Shown: positions 41,881-48,826 of the stretch, piece after piece
Layout: each line of letters opens with the position of its first letter
How positions within the stretch are numbered: position 1 is the first letter of the stretch
Assembly (NCBI GenBank): GCA_947629785.1
Contig: CANRFB010000004.1
Location: forward strand, 31,424-95,423
Reading direction: 5' to 3'
Length of the DNA: 64,000 nt
DNA from: an uncultured Clostridia bacterium
GTDB lineage: Bacteria; Bacillota; Clostridia; Oscillospirales; Ruminococcaceae
Made by a program: the position numbers and the translations under genes
Notes under the pieces: generated by a model
What the model was told of the DNA's origin: nothing
The model's input: the letters and a program-made list of their open reading frames with translations, nothing else
Database searches by the model: none

Positions 41881-41883
41881 TAA

Positions 41884-42442
41884 CACGGTTGCTCTTTTGA
41901 GTTTTAGGGCAGGTTATGACATCACGCTGTTTTATACGCTGATATGATTCGTCGATACGAAGCGTTTTTCTTTCATAATTAAAGTCGGACGGCGTAAGAG
42001 CAAGAAGCTCGCCCTCGCGTATACCGCACCAGTATAGAATTTCAAAAGCATAGTAATAAACAGGCTTGTCCATCATGACCTCGGCAAACTTAATGTATTC
42101 GTCTTTTGTCCAGAACTTCATTTCGGAATGACGGCTTGATCCCATATTTCCTGCGACAAATGCAGGATTTGTTTTCAGACCGTAAAACCTTATGGCGTGG
42201 TTGAAGATAGATGAAAGCTGATTATGAATAGTTTTCAGATATGTTGTCGAATATCGTTCACCGCGCTTGTTTGCGGAAGTCCGTATATGATTTTGCCAAT
42301 CAATGACGTTTTTAGCTGTAATGTCACACATTCTGAATTTACCGAAGTAGGGAATAAGGTGCTTTGATATGATATTCTCCTTTGTGAGCCAAGAGTTTTC
42401 TTTCAGCTTTGGAAGAACATCATAATTGTGTTTTATGAACAA
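41884..42442 (-). pseudogene. Truncated tyrosine integrase of the guaA island
   Basis: The frame reads LPKLKENSWLTKENIISKHL, ITAKNVIDWQNHIRTSANKR and YYYAFEILYWCGIREGELLA, which is the core-binding domain and the first catalytic Arg of a phage-type integrase. The first ~60 residues and everything after PKTQKSNR, including the HxxR motif and tyrosine, are missing. The 3' break joins it to the relaxase remnant; the 5' end overlaps the divergent HTH gene at 42428. Confidence 0.8.
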
Positions 42443-42658
42443 TTTATAAAACTCTGTAATGAAAGAGGACTTAAACCTACGCCAACAGTTCGGAGGATGG
42501 GATTAAGGCCGGGCAATATGAAACGGTGGGAAAACGGAGCGGCGGTCAATTCGGAGACATTAGAACCTACACAGATCGCACCGTTTAACTGTTCCGATAT
42601 TTTCAGGATCGCTAACGGGTTTAATGTCAGCATAACATATCTTTTTACAGGACGATAA
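42428..42658 (+). CDS. Small XRE-like HTH protein, probably partly degenerate
   Basis: A 76-residue reading frame, MFYEQFIKLCNERGLKPTPT followed by VRRMGLRPGNMKRWENGAAV, then IAPFNCSDIFRIANGFNVSI, resembling short XRE-type regulators of mobile elements (the recognition-helix region is GLRPGNMKRW). The start is GTG 42428 with no good ribosome-binding site and lies inside the truncated integrase, so the 5' end may be a fusion. It would have been the island's regulator next to the integrase. Whether it is expressed is uncertain. Confidence 0.5.
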   Translation: MFYEQFIKLCNERGLKPTPTVRRMGLRPGNMKRWENGAAVNSETLEPTQIAPFNCSDIFRIANGFNVSITYLFTGR

Positions 42659-42785
42659 AAAATTCCGATACCGTTTTGATACCGAAATACAGAATTATAT
42701 GGATAGTATGGATATAAAAAATAAAACAACCGCTATTCTACGCGGTTTGATACGGTGAATATGAAATGAAAATGTTGTTTTCATG

Positions 42786-42815
42786 GAGTGGGAATAATTA
42801 TTTTCTCCCTGCAAA
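42786..42815 (+). repeat. attR of the guaA island
   Basis: Second copy of the guaA 3'-end repeat, one mismatch (G to A at position 15). The original guaA terminator follows at 42835. Confidence 0.8.
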
Positions 42816-42834
42816 GCTACAGCTTGCACGCATT

Positions 42835-42874
42835 ATATTTGAAAAAACCACCTTTCGGCGGTTTTTTCAAATAT
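42835..42874 (+). terminator. Original guaA terminator, displaced by the island
   Basis: ATATTTGAAAAAACC and CC pair with GG and GGTTTTTTCAAATAT around TTTC, an unusually long stem followed by Ts; the only oddity is one A-C mismatch. The gap 42659-42942 holds otherwise only att and arm-like repeats. Confidence 0.85.
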
Positions 42875-42942
42875 ATTTCTATTGCATTTTTAATTTGTTC
42901 ATGTTATAATATAGTTAAAGAAGTATAAAGGAGCATACGGTT

Positions 42943-43794
42943 ATGTCAAATCAGGAATATTTCATAATGTCCCCCAAAGTGGATTTTGCTTTCAAGGAAA
43001 TAATGAACAACGAAAAGGTAAGAAAAGGCTTTATAAGCGCAGTTCTGAATATTCCCGTAACCGACATCAAGAAAACCGTTCTTAAAAATGCCAATCTTCC
43101 TAAAAATCACGAGGACGAGAAACAGGGAATTCTTGATGTTTATCTTACCATGAACGATGACACCGAGATCGACATAGAAATACAGCTTTCATATATGGCG
43201 ACTTGGGCTGAACGCAGTGCATTTTACGTTTCCAAAATGTTAGTTGAGCAGCCGAATATTAATAAGGTATACTCGAATTTTAAAAAGTGCATTGGAATAA
43301 ACATTCTGGACTTCAATTTTGTAAAAGAAACAGAGCGTTTCCATACAATTTATCATATAAGAGAGGACAGCGAAAATATTCGGTTCACGGACATCATGGA
43401 ATGGCATTTGATAGAGTTGCCGAAACTTCCGACTAAAGAGGACGGAACGGACTTGTATGATTGGATTAAATTTCTAAAAGCTGAGAATAAGGAGGAATTT
43501 GATATGGCAGCAAGCAGTAATGAATATATCAGAGAAGCCGTAAACGAGCTTGAAGTTATAAGTCAGGACGAGATAAAAAGAATGGAGTACAATGCCCGCC
43601 AGAAAGCTATATGGGATTATAATACCCTTATGGAGGAGAATTTCTCCCGCGGCATTTTACAAGGCAGAGCAGAGGGCAGAGCAGAGGGCAGAGCAGAGGG
43701 CAGAGCCAACGAAAGAGCAGCTATGCTTGATAAAATGAAAGCTTTCGGTTTATCTGACAGCGATATAAACAAAATTCTTAATATTAATCCTTAG
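42943..43794 (+). CDS. Rpn-family (PD-(D/E)XK) nuclease, copy 1
   Basis: A 283-residue protein of the Rpn / PD-(D/E)XK-nuclease-family transposase group. It opens with MSPKVDFAFKEIMNNEKVRK and carries the nuclease core in GILDVYLTMNDDTEIDIEIQ (Asp and the E-x-Q that stands for the E-x-K motif). The C-terminus has a GRAEGRAEGRAE run from a 12-bp tandem repeat, then a helical tail. Rpn proteins promote RecA-independent recombination, and recent work describes them as toxic anti-phage nucleases controlled by a short product from the 3' part of the gene. A near-identical gene lies inverted at 45757-46620. AAAGGAG precedes the ATG. Confidence 0.85.
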   Translation: MSNQEYFIMSPKVDFAFKEIMNNEKVRKGFISAVLNIPVTDIKKTVLKNANLPKNHEDEKQGILDVYLTMNDDTEIDIEIQLSYMATWAERSAFYVSKMLVEQPNINKVYSNFKKCIGINILDFNFVKETERFHTIYHIREDSENIRFTDIMEWHLIELPKLPTKEDGTDLYDWIKFLKAENKEEFDMAASSNEYIREAVNELEVISQDEIKRMEYNARQKAIWDYNTLMEENFSRGILQGRAEGRAEGRAEGRANERAAMLDKMKAFGLSDSDINKILNINP

Positions 43795-43826
43795 CAGGCA
43801 GGCTGAGGCGTGGGCTCCCACGCAAA

Positions 43827-43853
43827 AACAGGCGGCATATGCCGCCTGTTTCT
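43827..43853. terminator. Terminator between Rpn copy 1 and the pilin gene
   Basis: AACAGGCGGCAT followed at once by ATGCCGCCTGTT, a perfect 24-bp palindrome with flanking A and T runs; serves convergent genes. Confidence 0.75.
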
Positions 43854-43884
43854 ATTGATCGTTCTTATCAAACAATTTCAGATA

Positions 43885-44430
43885 TTAGTCGCCGGAGTTA
43901 GCAAGAAGCGGGAAGCAACCCATGATTGTGCCTTCTTTTTTAGCTAAATCTTCCTGTGCTGCAGCATTCAACTGATTAGCACTTTCATCTGTTATCGCAG
44001 TCGGCAAATCGTCCTCATCACCGGTCCAAAGTGTGTACCTTACAGCAAAAGTATTGGGGTTTACAACAGAAAATGAACCGCCGGTATAGTTTTCACCGAG
44101 ATAATCAATCATATCGGGATCATAACCGTCCCAATCAAGTATAAGTTCTTTGTTACCATCATCACCATCTTTTATATCGCTTTCATTAACAGTAACAAAT
44201 ACATCATCATCTGCACCGCCGGATACCTTACCGTTAGCGATAGAGCACTGTGTGAGAGCGGTTGCAAGGGAGGTGTTAACCAGCTTTGCGTTAGCGTTAG
44301 CGGAAGAAATTCTTGCACTTCTTACAAAACCAAGCATAGAAGGTACAAGGATAGCTGCCAGTACGCCGATGATTGCGATAACAACGATCAGTTCGATAAG
44401 GGTGAAGCCCTTAACCTTTGAATTTCTCAT
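43885..44430 (-). CDS. Type IV pilin-like protein
   Basis: A 181-residue prepilin: leader MRNSKVKG, then FTLIELIVVIAIIGVLAAIL and VPSMLGFVRSAR, with cleavage expected between Gly and Phe. The head domain is acidic and ends TIMGCFPLLANSGD. The start is ATG 44428-44430 behind AAGGAGGAA; an upstream ATG at 44484 has no site. It is preceded on the same strand by another pilin (44517-45449), 86 bases away, so the two are likely cotranscribed from the promoter at 45517-45545. Similar in the helix to the pilin at 13503. No assembly ATPase, platform or peptidase genes are near. Confidence 0.88.
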   Translation of the reverse strand: MRNSKVKGFTLIELIVVIAIIGVLAAILVPSMLGFVRSARISSANANAKLVNTSLATALTQCSIANGKVSGGADDDVFVTVNESDIKDGDDGNKELILDWDGYDPDMIDYLGENYTGGSFSVVNPNTFAVRYTLWTGDEDDLPTAITDESANQLNAAAQEDLAKKEGTIMGCFPLLANSGD

Positions 44431-44516
44431 TAGAAATTCCTCCTTCTTAAAAATTTTAAAATATTTTTTATTAAAAAGCGTCACCGACTCATCGGCAAGG
44501 CACTTTTCCTATGTAA

Positions 44517-45449
44517 TTAATAGTTTGATCCGCCCGAATAGCCGTCGCTGTACACATCATCAAAGTATGGATAACAGCCGATATAAATATTACTGCCGTA
44601 GGACTTGTCGCTTTTCATACCCTTGGCGATATTTTCCTGCTGTTTTACATTCTTTACAAAATATGTACCCATAGGGAAATTGACTATTCTTCCGTCCAAT
44701 GTTGTCAGATCGGTACCATTATTGATCATATTCATGTATGCTTTAAGACTGTACTCTGCGCCCTTAGTTTCGGGAGTTCCGAAGTCATACAGACCCATTT
44801 TGGGGTCGGTTCCCTGTTCAAGTTCACGGGTAATAACTTCGGCTACTTCGTAATTTGTAAGGTCAAGCATTACACAATACGAGCCTTCCATAGAGTTATC
44901 GATCATGCCCTCAATAAGACCGTCCCACTTATCCCACAACTCTGCTCCGCCGTCTTTTACGCCTAATTTGTTTGTGTAATAGTCATTATAACCATCGTAA
45001 CCGGAGACATTAAGCGTAGTTCCGCTTTTCCATATGCTGCCCGTAGCACAAGTCGGAATACCTACCGGACCCGGAACATTATTTTCATATGTAGTCATAA
45101 TATGAATTTCATCGCCCAAGCCGACACCTTTATTCTGGTTAGTGCCACTGTTGTAAGTGGAACTTGCTATTCTGAAAAACATCACAGCACCTGTAATATC
45201 CCCATAATTGTTATTAAACTGCCTTACATCAAACATAGACTTATCTTGTTTGACCTCGCAGTCGATAAGAATATCCTGAAATGCATCATAGACTACTTTT
45301 GCTTTGGCATTATTGGTCTCTATACGGTTAGTTCTTACAAAACCGTTCATGAACAGGCTCACAATGCCCGCCATAATAACGATGATAGCCATAACAACAA
45401 TCAGTTCTATAAGGGTAAAGCCCTTGAAGCTTTTAGATTTACGAACCAT
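44517..45449 (-). CDS. Type IV pilin-like protein with large head domain
   Basis: A 310-residue prepilin: leader MVRKSKSFKG then FTLIELIVVMAIIVIMAGIV. The helix lacks the Pro near residue 22 that most major pilins have, and the head is about twice the usual size, so it may be a minor or tip pilin. The C-terminus reads NIYIGCYPYFDDVYSDGYSG, again with GCxP. GAGGTAAAG lies 7 bases before the ATG. It leads the pilin pair transcribed leftward between the two inverted Rpn genes. Confidence 0.85.
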   Translation of the reverse strand: MVRKSKSFKGFTLIELIVVMAIIVIMAGIVSLFMNGFVRTNRIETNNAKAKVVYDAFQDILIDCEVKQDKSMFDVRQFNNNYGDITGAVMFFRIASSTYNSGTNQNKGVGLGDEIHIMTTYENNVPGPVGIPTCATGSIWKSGTTLNVSGYDGYNDYYTNKLGVKDGGAELWDKWDGLIEGMIDNSMEGSYCVMLDLTNYEVAEVITRELEQGTDPKMGLYDFGTPETKGAEYSLKAYMNMINNGTDLTTLDGRIVNFPMGTYFVKNVKQQENIAKGMKSDKSYGSNIYIGCYPYFDDVYSDGYSGGSNY

Positions 45450-45516
45450 TGGACTTTACCTCCTGTCAGAAGTTCCTCACGGATTAAAGGGTATAGAATT
45501 CCTTTACTGTACTTCC

Positions 45517-45545
45517 ATTATATACTTCAAAAATCGAAATGTCAA
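45517..45545 (-). promoter_or_regulatory. Promoter of the two-pilin operon
   Basis: On the minus strand TTGACA (45540-45545), 17 bases, TATAAT (45517-45522), consensus. The rest of the gene-free stretch 45450-45756 shows only a short heptamer-repeat piece and a GCAGGC/GCCTGC hairpin near 45740. Confidence 0.8.
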
Positions 45546-45756
45546 TAGAAAAATGATATTTTTATCTCTGATTTTGTGAATTTGTAGGTTTCACCATTAT
45601 GCGGGGAAATTTTTCAGTGAAAATTAACAATTACAACATAGTCATAGCCGTGATTTAGTGGATATTTACAAAAGTTTTCAGCAAATAAGGAATTTTATGT
45701 CTGATATTACTATAATTTCAGAGTTTTTAGAGTTAAGAGCAGGCTGAGCCTGCCTG

Positions 45757-46620
45757 CTAAGGATTAATGTTAAGAATATTATTAATATCACTATCGGATA
45801 TACCAAATGCCTTCATTTTCGCAAGCAGGTCGGCTATGCCCTCTGCTCTGCCCTCTGCTCTGCCTTTGGCAATACCCCTTGCTTCGCCTCTCTCTTCACC
45901 TACAAGCAACCCTCGGGAGAAATTCTCCTCCATTAAAGTATTGTAATCCCATATCGCTTTCTGGCGTGCATTATATTCCATGCGCTTTATCTCGTCCTGA
46001 CTTATAACTTCAAGCGTGTCAACGGCTTCTCTGATATATTCGTTATTACTTGCTGCCATATCAAATTCCTCCTTATTTTCAGCTTTTAAAAATTTTATCC
46101 AGTCATACAAGTCCGTTCCGTCCTCTTTTGTCGGAAGTTTCGGCAACTCTATCAAGTGCCATTCCATTATGTCCGTGAACCGAATATTTTCGCTGTCCTC
46201 TCTTATGTGGTAAATTGTATGGAAACGCTCTGTTTCTTTTACAAAATTAAAGTCTAATATGTTTATTCCAATGCACTTTTTGAAGTTTGAATATACTTTA
46301 TTAATGTTGGGTTGTTCCACAAGCATTTTAGAAACATAGAACGCACTTCTCTCTGCCCAAGTCGCCATGTATGAAAGCTGTATCTCTATGTCAATTTCCG
46401 TGTCGTCGTTCATGGTAAGGTAAACATCGAGAATTCCCTGCTTTTCATCTTCGTGGTTCTTGGGAAGATTGGCGTTTTTGAGAACGGTTTTCTTGATGTC
46501 GGCTACGGGAATATTCAGAACCGCGCTTATAAAGCCTTTGCGAACTTTTTCGTTGTTCATTATTTCCTTGAAGGCAAAATCTACTTTCGGGGACATTATG
46601 AAATATTCTTGATTTGACAT
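45757..46620 (-). CDS. Rpn-family (PD-(D/E)XK) nuclease, copy 2
   Basis: A 287-residue protein nearly identical to the Rpn at 42943-43794 through residue ~235 (a few substitutions such as PVADIKK for PVTDIKK), with the same MSPKVDFAFKEIMNNEK start and IDIEIQLSYMATWAERS core. The two differ mainly in the C-terminal repeat: here LLVGEERGEARGIAKGRAEG with two GRAE units instead of four. The upstream ~40 bases are also similar. The two genes form an inverted pair around the pilin operon; recombination between them would invert it. Copy-specific C-termini are what would be expected if the tail controls toxicity or specificity. Confidence 0.85.
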   Translation of the reverse strand: MSNQEYFIMSPKVDFAFKEIMNNEKVRKGFISAVLNIPVADIKKTVLKNANLPKNHEDEKQGILDVYLTMNDDTEIDIEIQLSYMATWAERSAFYVSKMLVEQPNINKVYSNFKKCIGINILDFNFVKETERFHTIYHIREDSENIRFTDIMEWHLIELPKLPTKEDGTDLYDWIKFLKAENKEEFDMAASNNEYIREAVDTLEVISQDEIKRMEYNARQKAIWDYNTLMEENFSRGLLVGEERGEARGIAKGRAEGRAEGIADLLAKMKAFGISDSDINNILNINP

Positions 46621-46739
46621 AACCGCATACTCCTTTACAATTCTTCAATTATATTATAACACATAATTTTTATGATTGCAATATAAATTGACTGCAAAAT
46701 TAGAATTCGCTTTACTTTATCTCACGGCAGGCAATAATT

Positions 46740-46870
46740 TGAATATAACAAAATAATGCCTGAAAGGGTCAAGGCTCAGCCTTGCCTGAAAAAGCCCGCG
46801 GGGGCTCCCCGCCTCAGCCTTGCCTCACGGCGAACGCCACGCAGAGGATAACAAAATAATGCCTGAAAGG
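46740..46870. repeat. REP-like palindromic repeat cluster
   Basis: The gene-free stretch 46621-46946 has hairpin-forming units AAGGCTCAGCCTTGCC and GCCCGCGGGGGCTCCCCGCC with linkers such as AATGCCTGAAAGG. Related units occur at 48640-48771, 56470-56535, 43797-43830 and 45738-45757. This is a dispersed, non-coding palindromic family. Confidence 0.65.
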
Positions 46871-46881
46871 AAATTCCGCAC

Positions 46882-46910
46882 TTGACATTTATACGAAAAT
46901 ATGTTAAAAT
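46882..46910 (+). promoter_or_regulatory. Promoter of putP
   Basis: TTGACA (46882-46887), 17 bases, TAAAAT (46905-46910), about 37 bases before the start. Confidence 0.75.
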
Positions 46911-46946
46911 TACTTCATATTTTATTGTGTTAAGGAGGAATTTGTT

Positions 46947-48491
46947 TTGACGACAGCACAGATAATCATGATAGTTACAATTATTCTGTATCTGATTATG
47001 ATGTTGGCAGTAGGATTTATCTGTTCAAAGAAAAACAATTCGGTAGGCGATTTTTACCTCGGCGGCAGACGTCTCGGACCGTTGGTAACGGCTATGAGCG
47101 CGGAGGCTTCGGATATGTCCAGCTGGCTTCTTATGGGACTTCCCGGACTTGCTTACGCAAGCGGCATCTGCGACCCCGGCTGGACGGCTTTCGGTATTGC
47201 AATAGGCACTTATATAAGCTGGAAAATCGTTGCAAGGCGCCTCAGAAACTATACGGAGAAGAACGGTTCAATCACTTTGCCGGATTTCTTTTCCAACCGC
47301 TGGAAAGAAAAGAATAAAGTCCTTTTAGGTGTTTCCGCACTTATAATAATTGTATTTTTCGTGCCATATACCGGTTCGGGGTTTGCGGCTTGCGGAAAGC
47401 TGTTCAATTCGCTTTTCGGCGTTGAATACCATGTCGCTATGATAATTTCCGCGGCGGTAATAATTTCCTATACCTGCTTCGGCGGTTTCCTTGCCGCAAG
47501 TCATACAGACCTTATACAGAGCATAGTTATGACAAGCGCCCTTATAATCGCTATACTTATGGGAATTTCTTACGCCGGCGGCTGGGGCGCGGTCATGGAA
47601 AATGCCAAAGCGCTTTCGGGATATTTTTCCATAAATTCCACATATGACGCCGCTTCCGGTTCGGCAAAGAATTACAGCTTGCTGACAATAATTTCAAATG
47701 CCGCATGGGGGCTCGGTTATCTGGGAATGCCCCACTTCCTGTTAAGATTTATGGCGATCCGCGACAGCAAGGAAATAAAGATCTCCAGAAGAATAGCTTC
47801 CATATGGGTAGTTATTGCAATGACAATAGCAATTCTTATAGGCGTTGTGGGACTTGCCATGACCGCAAACGGCTGTTTCGGAACGCTTTCCGACCCCGAA
47901 ACGGTCATGATCGCCATGGCTGACTACATGAGCAGCAATCATGCTGCACTTGCCGTTGTGGGCGGACTTATAATTTCGGGAATGTTGGCGTGTACAATGT
48001 CAACTTCCGACTCTCAGCTTTTAGCGGCTTCTTCCAGCGCTTCGGAAAACATCATAAGAGGAACTTTCGGCGTAAAAATGTCCGACAAAACGGCTATGAT
48101 CATCGCAAGACTGACTCTTGTGGTAATGGCAATTGTCGGCGTTGTAATTGCTTGGAACCCCGACAACTCGGTATTCCAGATAGTTTCCTTTGCGTGGGCA
48201 GGATTCGGCGCAACATTCGGACCCATCATGGTAGCGGCGCTGTTCTGGAAACGTTCCAACAAACAGGGCGCGGCTGCGGGACTTATCGTAGGCGGAATTG
48301 CGGTATTTGTCTGGAAATTTGTTATCCGTCCTCTTGGCGGGGCATGGGATATTTACGAACTGCTTCCGGCTTTCATACTTGCAATGGCAGCTATTATAAT
48401 AGTCTCGCTTCTGACAAAAGCCCCCGAAAAAGAAGTAGTTGATGAATTTGAGCAGGTAATTGCCATGGAGAAAACTCCCTCGGTTGAATGA
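46947..48491 (+). CDS. putP: Sodium/proline symporter
   Basis: A 514-residue SSS-family transporter with about 13 membrane helices. GGRRLGPLVTAMSAEASDMS and LLMGLPGLAYASG are the sodium-site helix of PutP-type proteins, and the SSF signature region follows (YTCFGGFLAASHTDLIQSIV; GMLACTMSTSDSQLLAASSS). It imports proline with sodium ions, for nutrition or osmoprotection. The start is TTG 46947, 8 bases after AAGGAGG. It is a single-gene unit with its own promoter and the terminator at 48536. Confidence 0.92.
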   Translation: MTTAQIIMIVTIILYLIMMLAVGFICSKKNNSVGDFYLGGRRLGPLVTAMSAEASDMSSWLLMGLPGLAYASGICDPGWTAFGIAIGTYISWKIVARRLRNYTEKNGSITLPDFFSNRWKEKNKVLLGVSALIIIVFFVPYTGSGFAACGKLFNSLFGVEYHVAMIISAAVIISYTCFGGFLAASHTDLIQSIVMTSALIIAILMGISYAGGWGAVMENAKALSGYFSINSTYDAASGSAKNYSLLTIISNAAWGLGYLGMPHFLLRFMAIRDSKEIKISRRIASIWVVIAMTIAILIGVVGLAMTANGCFGTLSDPETVMIAMADYMSSNHAALAVVGGLIISGMLACTMSTSDSQLLAASSSASENIIRGTFGVKMSDKTAMIIARLTLVVMAIVGVVIAWNPDNSVFQIVSFAWAGFGATFGPIMVAALFWKRSNKQGAAAGLIVGGIAVFVWKFVIRPLGGAWDIYELLPAFILAMAAIIIVSLLTKAPEKEVVDEFEQVIAMEKTPSVE

Positions 48492-48535
48492 TCGCCGCGG
48501 TGTTTTCACAGACAAAATATCAGCGCAATTTTGTT

Positions 48536-48570
48536 ACTCCTTTGCACGAATATGTGCAAAGGAGTTTTTG
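48536..48570 (+). terminator. Terminator of putP
   Basis: ACTCCTTTGCAC (48536-48547) pairs perfectly with GTGCAAAGGAGT (48554-48565), then TTTTT. Confidence 0.88.
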
Positions 48571-48639
48571 CCGGTCGTCAAAAAAGTTTTTACGGATTTT
48601 CAGCAAAAACTATTGATATTCGGGAAGTTTTAGGGTCAA

Positions 48640-48771
48640 GGCTAAACCTTGCCTCACGGCAGGCACAAAGCGGGAAATCACTGAATAAAGCCTGAAAATG
48701 CCTGCGGGGGCTTCCCCGCCTCAGCCTTGCCTGAAAATGCCCGCGGGGGCTTCCCCGCCTCAGCCTTGAAA
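48640..48771. repeat. REP-like palindromic repeats, second cluster
   Basis: Two tandem ~40-bp units (GCCTGAAAATGCCCGCGGGG then GCTTCCCCGCCTCAGCCTTG) plus a related AAGGCTAAACCTTGCC hairpin. Same family as 46740-46870. The gene-free stretch 48492-48826 contains nothing else apart from the putP terminator. Confidence 0.65.
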
Positions 48772-48826
48772 ATATTTAAAAAATGTGGTAGAATGTTTAT
48801 ATCACACCAACGGATAGGAAGATTCA

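Larger units (their letters stand above)
38827..42815. mobile_element. 4-kb remnant island at the 3' end of guaA carrying a restriction-modification system
   Basis: The 30 bases spanning the guaA stop codon (38827-38856) recur at 42786-42815 with one mismatch. Between them lie a DNA methyltransferase, a MjaI-like restriction enzyme, a controller protein, broken relaxase and integrase genes and a small HTH gene. TTGATACNG repeats occur just inside both ends (38896-38904, 38907-38915; 42676-42684, 42747-42755), resembling arm-type sites. The guaA 3' end is a known insertion target of genomic islands. Both mobility genes are truncated, so it is now fixed. Confidence 0.8.
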
